DNA of 64,000 nt. Source: Anaerolineae bacterium (GTDB taxonomy: Bacteria > Chloroflexota > Anaerolineae > Aggregatilineales > Phototrophicaceae). The stretch is taken from assembly GCA_022843745.1 (NCBI GenBank), contig JALHNB010000014.1:1-64000 (forward strand). The letters are read 5' to 3'. A model generated the notes under the pieces. The model saw nothing but the letters and a program-made list of their open reading frames with translations. It was not told the origin of the DNA and did not search any database. This document shows positions 1-9,149 of the stretch, in pieces. The translations under genes and the position numbers were made by a program. Within the stretch, counting starts at the first letter, position 1. The number at the start of each line of letters is the position of its first letter.

Positions 1-280
1 TAGGCGGGATAATAATCGTTGCGCCATTGGAACCATGCACGAAATACCCACGGATTTCATGGTTAACGGTCTTGCCAGGGAATGAAATGATTTCATAGTC
101 CGTCATGCCCTGCCCGTCCGGCTCCCATTGACCGCCGCAAGCCATATGTGTGATTGCCCAGATTTGCAAAAACCCAAATGCAGTCGGTATTCCAGCGAGG
201 AGTGTGACTAAAATGACGGCGAAAATCCCCAAAATACGGAAAATCCGCCGTTTACTTCGTTCGCGATTCTGCGGTTCCAA
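1..280 (-). CDS. alpha/beta-hydrolase-like membrane-anchored protein (5' part only)
   Basis: Only the first 93 codons lie in the window; the gene runs off the left edge. The open frame begins at a TTG at 280-278, nine bases after the stop of the sensor fusion gene, and an in-frame TAG lies just upstream, so no earlier start is likely. The N-terminus is basic (about RSKRR), followed by one hydrophobic segment (about residues 13-37), then a soluble part with a run like YEIISFPG and GYFVHGSNGATIII. That run resembles the beta strands before the oxyanion region in alpha/beta hydrolases of the dienelactone or BAAT type. The catalytic Ser is not included, so the family call is tentative. Same strand and tight spacing suggest co-transcription with the sensor gene. 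Confidence 0.5.
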   Translation of the reverse strand, partial: MEPQNRERSKRRIFRILGIFAVILVTLLAGIPTAFGFLQIWAITHMACGGQWEPDGQGMTDYEIISFPGKTVNHEIRGYFVHGSNGATIIIPP

Positions 281-288
281 TTTACAGC

Positions 289-3200
289 CTATGGCCTACG
301 GAACACGTAGCCGACTCCCTGCTGGGTGTGAATATAGCGCGGGCTGTCAACTGTTGGCTCTAACTTCTTACGAAGGCGGCTGACATTGACCCACAAATAT
401 TGAGTCTCCGCCTGATACTCCGGCCCCCACACCTTGTCGAGAAGCTGCTTGTGCGTCAATACCTGATTTTCATTGATCGCCAGCGTGTTCAGTAGATCAT
501 ACTCAATTCGCGTTAATTCAATGGGCTTATTCGTCAGGAACACCTCGCGCCGCGCAAAGTCGATATACAGATCGCCCAGGTCAAGCGGTTCGCGGGTGCG
601 GGTCGGCAGATCGACCACGCGCTTAAGAATGACATCGACACGTGCCATCAGTTGATCCTCGCTGATGGGTTTGGTGATGAAGGCATCGGCATATTTGAGC
701 GCCCGCAGTTCTTCAGCGACAGAAGCTTCGTCCGCCAGCATGATGATCGGCACCTGGGTACGCTTGCGCATCCGTTCGCAGATGTCCAGGCTGTTGGTGT
801 CCGTCAAATTCACGTCCAGCACTACCAGATCGAGGCGTGTGGCGTTCACATCGCGCAGCGCGTCCTCACCGGATTTATACGGCAGCATCTCATAGCCCTG
901 TCCCTTGAGTTTGTTGCGCAGGACAGATACCAGGTTGGATTTACCCTCCACGACCATAATCGTTTTGGGTTGACGCTTCTGGACGCTGTAACCGCTGCTT
1001 CGCTGATCGTCGCGGATAACTGGTTCCGGTAGCAGCTCGATGATGTCGGGGCGGGGCGGTGGAGCGATAACCACGCCATCCGATTGTCCGGTGGGCAGAG
1101 AAATTGTGATGATCGTGCCTTTGCCCAGTGTACTTTCCGCCCAGATGCGCCCACCATGCCGCTGCACTAATTCGCGGCTGAGATAGAGGCTCAGGCCACC
1201 GATAGCTTCGTCGCTCTCGTCGTCCGATTGCGCGAAAGGTTCAAAAATAAGATCGAGTTTATCCGGTGCGATGCCCGGCCCCTGATCCTGTACGATTAAG
1301 CGGACTTCCGAGGCGCGGCTTTCCATTTTGACATTAACTGAAGTGCCTTTAGGGGTGGCTTCGAAGGCGTGCTGAAGTACCGTACTAATCACCTTTTCCA
1401 TACGCATCTCGTCGATTTTAACCATCGGCAGACGCGCCGGAGCATCGACACGGGCTTGCCGACGATAATCGGCAAAGATGCGGCTGTCGAGGACATTCTG
1501 GAGAACATCGTAGAGGTCGGTTTCTTCACGCTCCAGCACCAACCCGGTCACTTCCAGGTTATAAATATCGAGGAAATTCTCCCAGAGTTGACCGACATTT
1601 TCGATATTTTTCTCAATCTGGCGCAGGAAACGAGTCCGCTCACGTGGGCTTAAGCGGGCTTGCTGCTCAATCAGTGTGGTCACTAATCCGCGCAGTTCAG
1701 CGTGTGGGATGCGAATTTGCTCCGACATCAGATCCAAAAGCGACATCTGCTTACTGAACATGCTCTGGAAGCGCGTGTTGTCGCGGATAATGCCGATCCA
1801 GCCCAGGTATTCGCTGTTCAGTGTGCCGATAATACGCGTAAACTCGACGTTGATCGTTCGATCCGGGTCAAGTTTGATTTCAAGGATGGTGTAATTTTCA
1901 CCATGATCGTCATCACTGAGAACGCTGGTCACGGCTTTATGAAGCTGCGCAAAGACTTTTTCTGGCTCGTCCGATTTTTGCGACAGATTATTGAGCAGCA
2001 CATCGGGTTCCTGATAGAGCACGTCCGATGGGTTGATGGTCGTCAACTCAGCAAACTGTGTGTTGACGAACGCCACGCTGCCCGTGTTATCGACAAAGAA
2101 AATACCTTCGTAAATGCTGCGTAAGATCGCTTCCAGCCGTCCGCCTTTTTCGCCCATCGCGGTGGTCAGGGTATTACGCACCAGCGCTTGTCCGGCGGCG
2201 TGAGCCAGACTTTTCATCAGGTTCGCGTCTTCCAGGCCGAACTGAACATTGCCGGTAGGGCTGGCGATGACACCACCCGCGACACGAGCCGAGTCGATAA
2301 TCGGAAAAAGCATCAACTGCTGACCGCGTAACCCGCGATAGAGTGGCCCCAGCGGGTCTTTTTGCCCCCGCAGGAGTTGCAGGGATATTTGAAGACCGTC
2401 GTCTAGCTCCTCAAACAGCTTATCGACCATGCCTTTGTCGTGAAGCTCGGTAAAAATTTCGACCACTTCGCGCTGGGCAGCATCCACAATTACACTTTCG
2501 GAATTTTCGCCCGAATACAACCATGTCAGCGCCTGATTGACACCGGGAATATCTTCCACCAGTTCGCGCAAATTCGTAACAACATCCTGGGCATTATCAA
2601 GGACGACAAAGCGCTGCCAGGCTTTCAACAAATGCGAACTCACCAGCACACGGCGTTCCTGCTCCTCATAATGCTGGGCGTTCTGAAGCGCGGTTGTAAA
2701 TTGAGCCGCGAACAGCTCGTAGATTATCAGGTCTTCCTGATCCAATGGACGATTGATGGTTCCAAAAACTGCCAGCGCCCCATAGGTGTATTCAGGGTAT
2801 GTCAGCGGGACGATAATGGCTGACTCGATTTTTGGCAGCGCTGGAATGGGCGTAAAATAGCCATCCGTTTTGATGTCGAGAAATGTCTGGACAAAACCCG
2901 TATCAATAACCCGTCGAAACGGATCATACTCGTGGGCGTGGATCAGGCTGTCATGCAGCGCGGTTTTGCTCACGCCATCGCGTCCGGCGTAAACATGCAG
3001 CACATCCCCTTCGCGGATGATAATCGCCATGCCGTAGAGCTTAAAGGTTCGGCAGGTCATATCAATGGTATCGGCGATAAGGGATTTGGGGTCTGTGGCT
3101 GTATGCAGGCGACGTGCCAACGAAGTAAGCGCCTGTAAATTATTATTGCGTTTCGCCAGTGCGCGATTTTGACGACGCTGTTGCAACACCAATCGCAGCC

Positions 3201-3543
3201 GACGATGCAGTTCGTCTTTAACCAGATTATTAGTTAAAAAATCGGTGACACCCGCCTTGACCAGATCCGATTGATAGGTGCTGTCGGTGTTATCCGATAA
3301 TACCAGCACCGGGATAAGTGGAAAGCGGCGCTTGATTTCCCGCACGACACGGGCAATTTCAGCCTGAAACAGGATGTCATCCAGCACAACTAAATCGTAC
3401 TCACCATCGCGCAGGGTTTGCATGGCCTGTCCAGGGTCGCTGACGATCAGCACGTTATAAGCTTCGGGATTGAGCATTGTCGTCAGGTTCGGCGTATTTG
3501 CACTGACCAGCAGCATTTCGGAAGGTTGAGCGATCATAACCAT
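289..3543 (-). CDS. REC-GAF-GAF-PAS-HATPase-REC-wHTH sensor/regulator fusion, degenerate kinase
   Basis: The 1084-residue protein carries both a histidine-kinase-like module and an OmpR-type DNA-binding output. Order by residue: receiver-like domain (about 10-120), coiled coil, GAF (150-295), second GAF-like region (315-460), PAS (470-590), dimerisation-like helices (600-665), HATPase (710-815), receiver (860-975), winged helix (985-1084, ending GVGYVFRRP). Expected catalytic residues are missing. The H-box reads SEQIRIPH at 607-614, so the position of the phospho-acceptor His is Glu. The N-box reads VLQHAFEAT, with His725 where Asn normally binds Mg. The G1 box (DQGPGI, 753-758) is kept. The first receiver has Asp55/56 but no acidic pocket or Lys. 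The second keeps Asp910 and Lys958. It probably acts as a ligand-sensing or phospho-accepting transcription factor rather than an autokinase. The ATG follows AGGTG. Confidence 0.9.
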   Translation of the reverse strand: MVMIAQPSEMLLVSANTPNLTTMLNPEAYNVLIVSDPGQAMQTLRDGEYDLVVLDDILFQAEIARVVREIKRRFPLIPVLVLSDNTDSTYQSDLVKAGVTDFLTNNLVKDELHRRLRLVLQQRRQNRALAKRNNNLQALTSLARRLHTATDPKSLIADTIDMTCRTFKLYGMAIIIREGDVLHVYAGRDGVSKTALHDSLIHAHEYDPFRRVIDTGFVQTFLDIKTDGYFTPIPALPKIESAIIVPLTYPEYTYGALAVFGTINRPLDQEDLIIYELFAAQFTTALQNAQHYEEQERRVLVSSHLLKAWQRFVVLDNAQDVVTNLRELVEDIPGVNQALTWLYSGENSESVIVDAAQREVVEIFTELHDKGMVDKLFEELDDGLQISLQLLRGQKDPLGPLYRGLRGQQLMLFPIIDSARVAGGVIASPTGNVQFGLEDANLMKSLAHAAGQALVRNTLTTAMGEKGGRLEAILRSIYEGIFFVDNTGSVAFVNTQFAELTTINPSDVLYQEPDVLLNNLSQKSDEPEKVFAQLHKAVTSVLSDDDHGENYTILEIKLDPDRTINVEFTRIIGTLNSEYLGWIGIIRDNTRFQSMFSKQMSLLDLMSEQIRIPHAELRGLVTTLIEQQARLSPRERTRFLRQIEKNIENVGQLWENFLDIYNLEVTGLVLEREETDLYDVLQNVLDSRIFADYRRQARVDAPARLPMVKIDEMRMEKVISTVLQHAFEATPKGTSVNVKMESRASEVRLIVQDQGPGIAPDKLDLIFEPFAQSDDESDEAIGGLSLYLSRELVQRHGGRIWAESTLGKGTIITISLPTGQSDGVVIAPPPRPDIIELLPEPVIRDDQRSSGYSVQKRQPKTIMVVEGKSNLVSVLRNKLKGQGYEMLPYKSGEDALRDVNATRLDLVVLDVNLTDTNSLDICERMRKRTQVPIIMLADEASVAEELRALKYADAFITKPISEDQLMARVDVILKRVVDLPTRTREPLDLGDLYIDFARREVFLTNKPIELTRIEYDLLNTLAINENQVLTHKQLLDKVWGPEYQAETQYLWVNVSRLRKKLEPTVDSPRYIHTQQGVGYVFRRP

Positions 3544-3582
3544 TTACACACCTGCTCACTGTTGAAGGATTGGCATATTCGG

Positions 3583-3612
3583 ATTATAGTATTCAAATGG
3601 GTCGTCATTCAA
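3583..3612 (-). promoter_or_regulatory. sigma-70-type promoter for the sensor fusion gene
   Basis: Read on the reverse strand, TTGAAT (3612-3607) is followed after 18 bp by a perfect TATAAT (3588-3583). The ATG is about 40 bp downstream. Seen directly; activity is inferred. Confidence 0.6.
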
Positions 3613-3715
3613 AACGGTTTTCTAAACAGTAAAAAACCAATAAGAAACTTATTATCTTTATTAAGCAGAATCGTTAAATAATTTCAACTTGGATTATGTC
3701 ATGATATACTTGAGG

Positions 3716-3721
3716 TATAAT
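3716..3721 (+). promoter_or_regulatory. -10 box (TATAAT) for the FHA gene
   Basis: A perfect TATAAT lies 53 bp before the chosen GTG start. No convincing -35 hexamer sits at 16-18 bp, so this is only a candidate. Confidence 0.35.
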
Positions 3722-3774
3722 CCCAAATCTATCATACATTGTATCATTATACCGAGTTGAGGAGATCGAATAAA

Positions 3775-4206
3775 GTGCCTGGCGATACCCGCAAACTCAA
3801 TCTAGACGACGACAGTGCCTTAGCTTCTCAGGAAATCACCGCTATTGATATGGGGATGCCTCGTCCCTGGAAGATCGCTCTGAGAATCTTGCAGAAGGAA
3901 AATCGTGTTATTTTTGACCTGGCTGGCCCAATGGTCATTGGCCGTAAAGTCCCGGAAGGCAACAGCTTTCCCGATATTGATCTGGGGCCATATAACGCCG
4001 AAGATATGGGTGTATCCCGTACCCATCTGACACTGAAACTCGACGGAGATCGAATAGTCGCAGTCGATAATGGCAGCGCTAACGGAACGCTCCTGAATAA
4101 CGAACGCCTGAAACCCTTGGTTGCCTATCCGGTGCGCGATGGTGACGAAATGAGCCTGGGGCTGATGAAAGTCAAAATCGAACTGCTGATGAATCCTTTT
4201 AGCTGA
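3775..4206 (+). CDS. FHA-domain protein
   Basis: A 143-residue soluble protein with a C-terminal forkhead-associated domain, which binds phosphothreonine peptides. The hallmark residues are visible: GRKV near residue 57, SRTHL near 82, and NGSANGTLLNN near 100. The first 45 residues are probably a flexible tail and contain several Thr/Ser. The start is the GTG at 3775, with GAGGAG ten bases upstream; a TTG 12 codons earlier keeps the frame but has no ribosome site. It is divergent from the sensor fusion gene and shares its intergenic region. The phosphoprotein partner cannot be named from this window; no Ser/Thr kinase is adjacent. Confidence 0.85.
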   Translation: MPGDTRKLNLDDDSALASQEITAIDMGMPRPWKIALRILQKENRVIFDLAGPMVIGRKVPEGNSFPDIDLGPYNAEDMGVSRTHLTLKLDGDRIVAVDNGSANGTLLNNERLKPLVAYPVRDGDEMSLGLMKVKIELLMNPFS

Positions 4207-4318
4207 TGCGGCCTCTTCTTGCGCTGTTCTGATAAAACACACATCCTCTTGTAACATTTAGCGCTCAATCGTGACTATAATGTGACTAAATCTGAGCGAG
4301 AGATAAAAGGAACCGACG

Positions 4319-4933
4319 ATGGATTTTCTGAGACGGCGTAAAGAGGAAGATAAAGTTAAAAGCGAAGGACGGCTGCCACCCGGCCAATCGCTGACCCAAA
4401 AATTCCCCGTACTGACCTATGGCCCCAACGCTCGTTTTGACCCCGCAATCTGGGATATGCGCGTTTTTGGCGAAGTCGATAAAGAGATGCGCTGGTCATG
4501 GGATGAATTTCTTGCCTTGCCAACCGTGACGATCACTTGCGACATTCACTGTGTGACGCGCTGGAGCAAGTTTGATACGCTCTGGGAAGGTGTCAAATTT
4601 ACCGACTTTATCAAGTTGTTCGGAGTCAAGCCGACGACCCGCTACGTCATCGCTCACTGCGATCATGGTTACACGACCAATCTGCCGATTGAAGCCATGA
4701 TGGAAGATGATGTGCTGCTGGCCTACAAATATGACGGCAAATTCCTGGAACCCGATCACGGTTTTCCGGTGCGGACGCTCGTACCGAAGCGTTACTTCTG
4801 GAAAAGTGCGAAATTTTTGCGCGGCCTGGAATTCAGCACCGTCGATAAGCCGGGCTTCTGGGAGCAATCCGGGTATCATAACGATGGCGACCCCTGGAAA
4901 GAGGAACGCTACGGACGGCGTGGATTTTTCTAA
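4319..4933 (+). CDS. sulfite-oxidase-like molybdopterin oxidoreductase
   Basis: A 204-residue protein of the oxidoreductase molybdopterin-binding (SUOX/YedY) fold. The segment TITCDIHCVTRWSKFDTLW (about residues 62-80) carries the cysteine that normally ligates molybdenum. HGYTTNLPIE and KSAKFLRGLEF are other family signatures. No Tat or Sec signal is visible and no dimerisation domain follows, so it is a short, probably cytoplasmic member. The start ATG has AAAAGG upstream. A TATAAT at 4276-4281 may serve as its -10. Its substrate cannot be deduced. Confidence 0.85.
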   Translation: MDFLRRRKEEDKVKSEGRLPPGQSLTQKFPVLTYGPNARFDPAIWDMRVFGEVDKEMRWSWDEFLALPTVTITCDIHCVTRWSKFDTLWEGVKFTDFIKLFGVKPTTRYVIAHCDHGYTTNLPIEAMMEDDVLLAYKYDGKFLEPDHGFPVRTLVPKRYFWKSAKFLRGLEFSTVDKPGFWEQSGYHNDGDPWKEERYGRRGFF

Positions 4934-4947
4934 ATCGAAGATTTCTC

Positions 4948-4972
4948 GTAGGGGCAGGTCTCAGACCTGTCC
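4948..4972 (+). repeat. GTAGGGGC-type palindromic intergenic repeat, copy 1
   Basis: GTAGGGGCAGGTCTC followed by its imperfect inverse. This family recurs at 10083, 15277, 22122, 29483, 30335 and 40529, always at or near gene ends. Confidence 0.8.
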
Positions 4973-4978
4973 TTTTTT
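4952..4978 (+). terminator. Rho-independent terminator after the molybdopterin oxidoreductase
   Basis: GGGCAGGT pairs with ACCTGTCC across a short loop and is followed by six T. It coincides with repeat copy 1, so the repeat seems to work as a terminator. The reverse-strand gene from the right stops inside the T run. Confidence 0.65.
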
Positions 4979-5306
4979 ACCCCGCAAATGCCCCACAAAA
5001 CGTCAGCAAATCGTGTTCACCTTCAAATTCACATAACGTATGCAGTAGTTCATCGGGCAGCTTGAACCATTCAGGGCTGACTTTGTATTCGCGCAGGGTG
5101 TCATGCAGGATTCGCTCGGATTTGCGGGCGAACATGCTGGGGATCGTGTGGACGATGTGCATATCGAGCACGCCGGGGATACTGAGTTGTTCGGCACGTT
5201 TTGTTGGGTGTTTGGAGATGCCGATTTTGTGGTAGCCCAGCGACGACTCAGCGATATACACCGATTGCTTGTCGATATATTGAAAAACCGTGCTGCTGTT
5301 CATCAT
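4977..5306 (-). CDS. T5orf172 / GIY-YIG-like domain protein
   Basis: A 109-residue protein. The run SVYIAESSLGYHKIGISK, followed by a Leu-rich segment, Arg65/Glu67 and a closing PEWFKL, matches the T5orf172 (MUG113) branch of the GIY-YIG nuclease superfamily, where VYI plus KIGxS replaces GIY-YIG. Such proteins are usually fused to DNA-binding domains; this one has no added domain. It starts at the first of two ATGs, preceded by AGAGG at five bases. It converges with the oxidoreductase gene and ends in its terminator. Function unknown; DNA cleavage is possible from the family only. Confidence 0.75.
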   Translation of the reverse strand: MMNSSTVFQYIDKQSVYIAESSLGYHKIGISKHPTKRAEQLSIPGVLDMHIVHTIPSMFARKSERILHDTLREYKVSPEWFKLPDELLHTLCEFEGEHDLLTFCGAFAG

Positions 5307-5411
5307 TCAAACCTCTAATAACTTGTTTGAATCTGGTTTCATTATACCGCAAATCTGTTCGTTTTGTAAGAGTAGGCTTACTTGTTAGTTGAAATAGTTT
5401 AGACTTCGGAT

Positions 5412-6149
5412 TTACCTCAGAGGACGGAGGTAGCTTCCTATGGGAGTAATTCCAAGTGACAGGATATTGCCTCCAATTGAGGGTAACAATTCCGAACTTG
5501 CATAAAGACCCGAGATAAATGATACATGTGCATCTAAATATCTAAGTCGCCCCTCAAGTGTAGGGCTAGGAATCTTTTTCCCAGCTAGGGAAGCATCTAT
5601 TGCAGGAAGCATAAATTCCATGATTTCGTCCAGGCGGATTTCTATAGCGTCTGAGATCCAAGCATAAGGGCCGTAGTCACCGTTGCGCAATTTAGGGTAA
5701 GGAGCAGTAGTTATTTCTTGGGGTGGAAAATCATGGCCCGCGATAAAATTGTGAAAATCATAGTGTAGAAAATTCCCCTCAACGTTGCGGATGTGATAAA
5801 GGGTTGGCAATTTGACCCCATCTTTTTCTATGTACCCCGCCAGATGAAATCCCGACTCTATTTTTGTACTACCAACGGCTTGCTGCAACGTGTTTGCAAG
5901 CTCATTGGCAAACTCATCCAGTGATTTTATGTGAGCATGATTAATGATGAATTTTTTAATCCATAAATCAGTCCGAGTACCACGAATACCTCCCAGACCC
6001 CACATCGAAATGCCTGCTTTCAAGTAGGGAATCTGTTGAAGTTTCTCACAATCATTTTTTACATATGGAGGCCGCCCTGCATATCTCATTGCGCTGTCCG
6101 CGACCATTGCTATACCATATTCGCTTAATTCCGTGATGATGAGTGTCAT
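5412..6149 (-). CDS. putative proteasome-like Ntn-hydrolase
   Basis: A 245-residue protein that I do not recognise by name. The N-terminus reads MTLIITELSEYGIAMVADSA. This is the arrangement of proteasome beta, HslV and Anbu proteins: a Thr right after Met, a strand, Gly, then a (V/A)(A/S)DS turn. I therefore start at the ATG at 6149; a TTG eight codons earlier would bury the Thr. GGIRGTRTD (about 55-63) and GHDFPPQ further on are compatible with a sandwich fold but not diagnostic. The coding sequence is visibly more AT-rich than its neighbours, which may point to transfer. No upstream gene shares the strand, so it is probably monocistronic. Confidence 0.5.
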   Translation of the reverse strand: MTLIITELSEYGIAMVADSAMRYAGRPPYVKNDCEKLQQIPYLKAGISMWGLGGIRGTRTDLWIKKFIINHAHIKSLDEFANELANTLQQAVGSTKIESGFHLAGYIEKDGVKLPTLYHIRNVEGNFLHYDFHNFIAGHDFPPQEITTAPYPKLRNGDYGPYAWISDAIEIRLDEIMEFMLPAIDASLAGKKIPSPTLEGRLRYLDAHVSFISGLYASSELLPSIGGNILSLGITPIGSYLRPLR

Positions 6150-6329
6150 TTTGCTTACTACAATTCTTTGCAAATGCAGTTAAAATTCGTCCCTAGATTC
6201 AACTGTGCCATAATTTTATCAATCTCTATGATTACGCGCATAAGTCGTTGAAAAACTAAATAACGTAATATGGGTTTACGTAGGGCAACCATTCGCTAAC
6301 CGTATGTCGCAACTGCTTGCGGCTCCCTT

Positions 6330-6335
6330 TATAAT
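6330..6335 (+). promoter_or_regulatory. -10 box (TATAAT) before the lipoprotein gene
   Basis: A perfect TATAAT lies 28 bp upstream of the ATG at 6364. No clear -35 is present at standard spacing. Confidence 0.4.
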
Positions 6336-6363
6336 GAGAAGAAGTTATGATCGGAGCAAAATT

Positions 6364-8616
6364 ATGCACGCGCGACGGCTGCTCATCACGACTCTGGCAA
6401 TTTTGCTGCTATCGGCTTGCAATCTGGGTGTACCAGAAGTCACGCCGACAGTTGCCCCTTCGCGCACACCCAGCAATACACCCGACGCGCCGTTCACTAC
6501 TACGCCCACTATTACACCCAGTGATACGCCTAATCCGACTTTGATTGCGCAGCTTCTTGCAACAAATACGCCGACTCTCACGCTGACATTGACGCCAACC
6601 GATACACCGACATCAACAGAAACCGACACGCCGACAGCCACCACAACTTCAACGGCGACGAATACGCCGACTCCTACTGAAACCACGACGGCGACAGCCA
6701 GCATCACCGTGACAAATACAGCCACGCCAACCGCGACGGTAACGCCTACAGCGACTTCGACACCCACTTCGACGTCGACTCTCACGCGAACGCCAACACT
6801 GACCGCCACACCGCTGCCGACTGCAACGCCGCTCCCGCCGCCAACGAGTACGTCGATTCCGTCGCCAACACCACTGCCGGTTATCCAGCCTAGCAATACG
6901 CCAAGTTTGACACCGACGATTCCCACCGTGACGATTCCAGCCACCTTGACACCGCTGCCGACGCTGACGAATACGCCGCCGAGAGCGACTTTTACGCGCA
7001 CTTTGTCACCGACGGAAATGGCTGAAGCACTCGGCACATTTGCGGCAACTTTTACGCCGAATCCCACAGGTACGCCCACGCGAACACTTGCGCCGCCGAC
7101 TCTGGACGTAACGCCGACTTTTATTACCGCCGAAGCCAACACGCCGCCGGCGAATGTCCCGCCTCTGCTGGAAACGACGACACCTGCCGCGCCGCCAATC
7201 ACCGAGACACCCCAATCAGCGCCGCCAACCTTGCAATTTACACCCGATATATCCGGCCCACCGACCCTCGTTCCAGTGAATATCGAGCGGCTAGTTTTCG
7301 GCCTCAGCACGACAGGTATAGTGCCGCGCGGTGGCTTCGGCCTGCTCAATAACGTGACCTTGTTTGAGCGCAATCCGGTCAACACAGCCCAATACGCCGT
7401 GACCGATGGCTCCGGCATTCTGTATTTCACGGGCGTGGATGGACAAAATGCGATTCGCCCGGACATGTCGCCGTTTTCACGCTTTATTCCCCTCTCGCGC
7501 GATGAAAATAACGTGTTCGTGGCCGATATTGCCTGGTCACCGGATGGTCAATATCTCGCGTTTCTGGTCGATGGCGATAAAGTGGCCGATGATGGCATCT
7601 GGTTTTTCCAGCCAGGGGCGTTTGATCCGATTCAACTGCTGGTCGATTGTCACCAGTCCGGACATCCTGGCTGTCTGATCGTCACCAGCCCCACCGGGCC
7701 TGAGCTTTGGGAAAGCCTCTCGCTCGATTGGTCGCCGCTGAGTGATGCCATTCTCGTCAGGACGCAGCTTCCGACTGAAAACCGTATTGGCCTGACGATT
7801 GTGCCGATCAGCCGGAATTTGCAAGTACGCGACGCGCGTCCTCCGGTGATGCGCTACGAATATGGCAGTTGGGAAAATAACGGCAATCGAATTCTCGTCA
7901 GTGGCAGCGCACCCGATGGCAATGTCTATGTAGCCTGGGTCAATCGCGACGGCTCATTCAGCGAAATGGTCTTTCAGGCCAGAGATGCGGCAGGGCTATG
8001 GGTACAAAATGCCGTCCAGCGTGCCGATGGCTCGATTTTTACACTCGGTGCGCCGTACAGTGAAGGCGGCCCCGGCGGAACGATGCGGATTTACGATCAA
8101 TTCGGGCAGGCGCTCACTGGCACAATCGGTAACGGCCCGCCGCAGCGCGTCGAATGGAGTCCCGACCACAGCGCTGCAATCGTCATCGTCAGCGGACGAG
8201 TCTATCTGGCGACGATCACAGGCAGCGTGACGGACATCACCGACGAAGTAGCCGGGGCACAGGCGATTAACTGGGTCAATGGCGATTTGCCCGTTTCCGA
8301 TAGTCCGCAAATCGATTCGTCAGGTTTTACACCTATTGGCGAACAACCTTCTTCGGGTACATCGCCTGATACATCCTCTGGCACAACCATTACACAAATG
8401 CGCGTGATTTCCGCCGATTGCCTTAATCTCCGCACCGAACCTAACACGAACGCACCGATCATATCCTGCCTTGCGCCGGGTGAGGTCGTAACAGTCCTTT
8501 CAAATACTCCCACCAATGCTGAAAATATCGTGTGGTGGCAGGTGCAAAGCGCGACTCCGGGCATCAGTGGCTGGATCGCTGGTGAGATAAACGGTACAGT
8601 TACACTTGGGTCATAA
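6364..8616 (+). CDS. Thr/Pro-rich lipoprotein with beta-propeller and SH3b domain
   Basis: A 750-residue lipoprotein. The signal peptide ends in the lipobox LLSAC with Cys19, so it should be lipid-anchored on the outer face of the membrane. Residues about 25-300 are an extended Thr/Pro linker built of TPT-like units. Next comes a TolB/WD-like propeller (about 310-640) with repeats such as [16 protein letters not shown] and [16 protein letters not shown]. The C-terminus (about 677-750) is an SH3b domain ([15 protein letters not shown] ... GWIAGE). The start is the ATG at 6364 with GGAG seven bases upstream; 20 codons of open frame before it lack a signal. The layout suggests a stalk that carries a propeller through the cell wall. 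A related SH3b/propeller pairing occurs at 60896. Confidence 0.85.
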   Translation: MHARRLLITTLAILLLSACNLGVPEVTPTVAPSRTPSNTPDAPFTTTPTITPSDTPNPTLIAQLLATNTPTLTLTLTPTDTPTSTETDTPTATTTSTATNTPTPTETTTATASITVTNTATPTATVTPTATSTPTSTSTLTRTPTLTATPLPTATPLPPPTSTSIPSPTPLPVIQPSNTPSLTPTIPTVTIPATLTPLPTLTNTPPRATFTRTLSPTEMAEALGTFAATFTPNPTGTPTRTLAPPTLDVTPTFITAEANTPPANVPPLLETTTPAAPPITETPQSAPPTLQFTPDISGPPTLVPVNIERLVFGLSTTGIVPRGGFGLLNNVTLFERNPVNTAQYAVTDGSGILYFTGVDGQNAIRPDMSPFSRFIPLSRDENNVFVADIAWSPDGQYLAFLVDGDKVADDGIWFFQPGAFDPIQLLVDCHQSGHPGCLIVTSPTGPELWESLSLDWSPLSDAILVRTQLPTENRIGLTIVPISRNLQVRDARPPVMRYEYGSWENNGNRILVSGSAPDGNVYVAWVNRDGSFSEMVFQARDAAGLWVQNAVQRADGSIFTLGAPYSEGGPGGTMRIYDQFGQALTGTIGNGPPQRVEWSPDHSAAIVIVSGRVYLATITGSVTDITDEVAGAQAINWVNGDLPVSDSPQIDSSGFTPIGEQPSSGTSPDTSSGTTITQMRVISADCLNLRTEPNTNAPIISCLAPGEVVTVLSNTPTNAENIVWWQVQSATPGISGWIAGEINGTVTLGS

Positions 8617-8696
8617 TGTCATAAATAGGAATACCGTAATATAGCCTGCAATGGTTAATTTGTAGTATGTTAATTGTTGGGTGAACACAGAGGAAC

Positions 8697-8927
8697 GTGA
8701 CAATCATTATGATACCGAAGAAAGTTGAACGACCTGGAAGCAAAACTGGGGCAGTTCCCCGTTTTGTGGATCCAATAGAAATGCACCTGGAATCACCGCA
8801 GCCGCCAACACTGCCGGAGATGGATTTCGATGAAGGGGTAACAGGCATGATTATCCTGCGACCCGAAGGCGTTGATGCAGCCAAAGACGCTGAAGACGAC
8901 CCGATAGCCAGCGCCAGAGTCAGTTAG
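8697..8927 (+). CDS. small acidic hypothetical protein
   Basis: An open frame of 76 codons with no recognisable domain; rich in Pro, Glu and Asp, no membrane segment. Support: AGAGGA at 8689-8694 just before the frame, and a strong terminator shortly after its stop. The start is unclear: GTG at 8697 is only two bases from the AGAGGA, while the ATG at 8709 is 14 bases away. Function unknown. Confidence 0.45.
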   Translation: MTIIMIPKKVERPGSKTGAVPRFVDPIEMHLESPQPPTLPEMDFDEGVTGMIILRPEGVDAAKDAEDDPIASARVS

Positions 8928-8962
8928 AATTTTTTGTAACTTGCAGCATACTTATTCTTTTT

Positions 8963-8990
8963 GCCCGGCAGCCTTGTCGGGCTTTTTATT
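8963..8990 (+). terminator. Rho-independent terminator
   Basis: GCCCGGCA and TGTCGGGC form an 8-bp stem (one G-U pair) around GCCT, followed by TTTTTATT. It closes the transcript of the lipoprotein and the small acidic gene. Confidence 0.85.
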
Positions 8991-9149
8991 TGTCACCTTA
9001 TAATGCCGAGCCGATTTGTAATCTTCATTATCATCTGTAAACTACTAGAGGCGGTCAGCACTTTAGTTATTGAGTGAGTCAGCTTTTTGCTGAAATGCTG
9101 AGACGCTGATAAGCTGACGAGCTAAAAGCTTTTTTTACGGAGGAATTAA

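Noticed and set aside
150-383. 77-codon forward frame at the left end
   Set aside because: Antisense to the hydrolase-like N-terminus and the end of the sensor fusion; Arg-rich and without a ribosome site.
6345-7466. 373-codon reverse-strand open frame, Val/Gly-rich
   Set aside because: It is the mirror of the Thr/Pro codon repeats of the lipoprotein linker; no ribosome site or domain.
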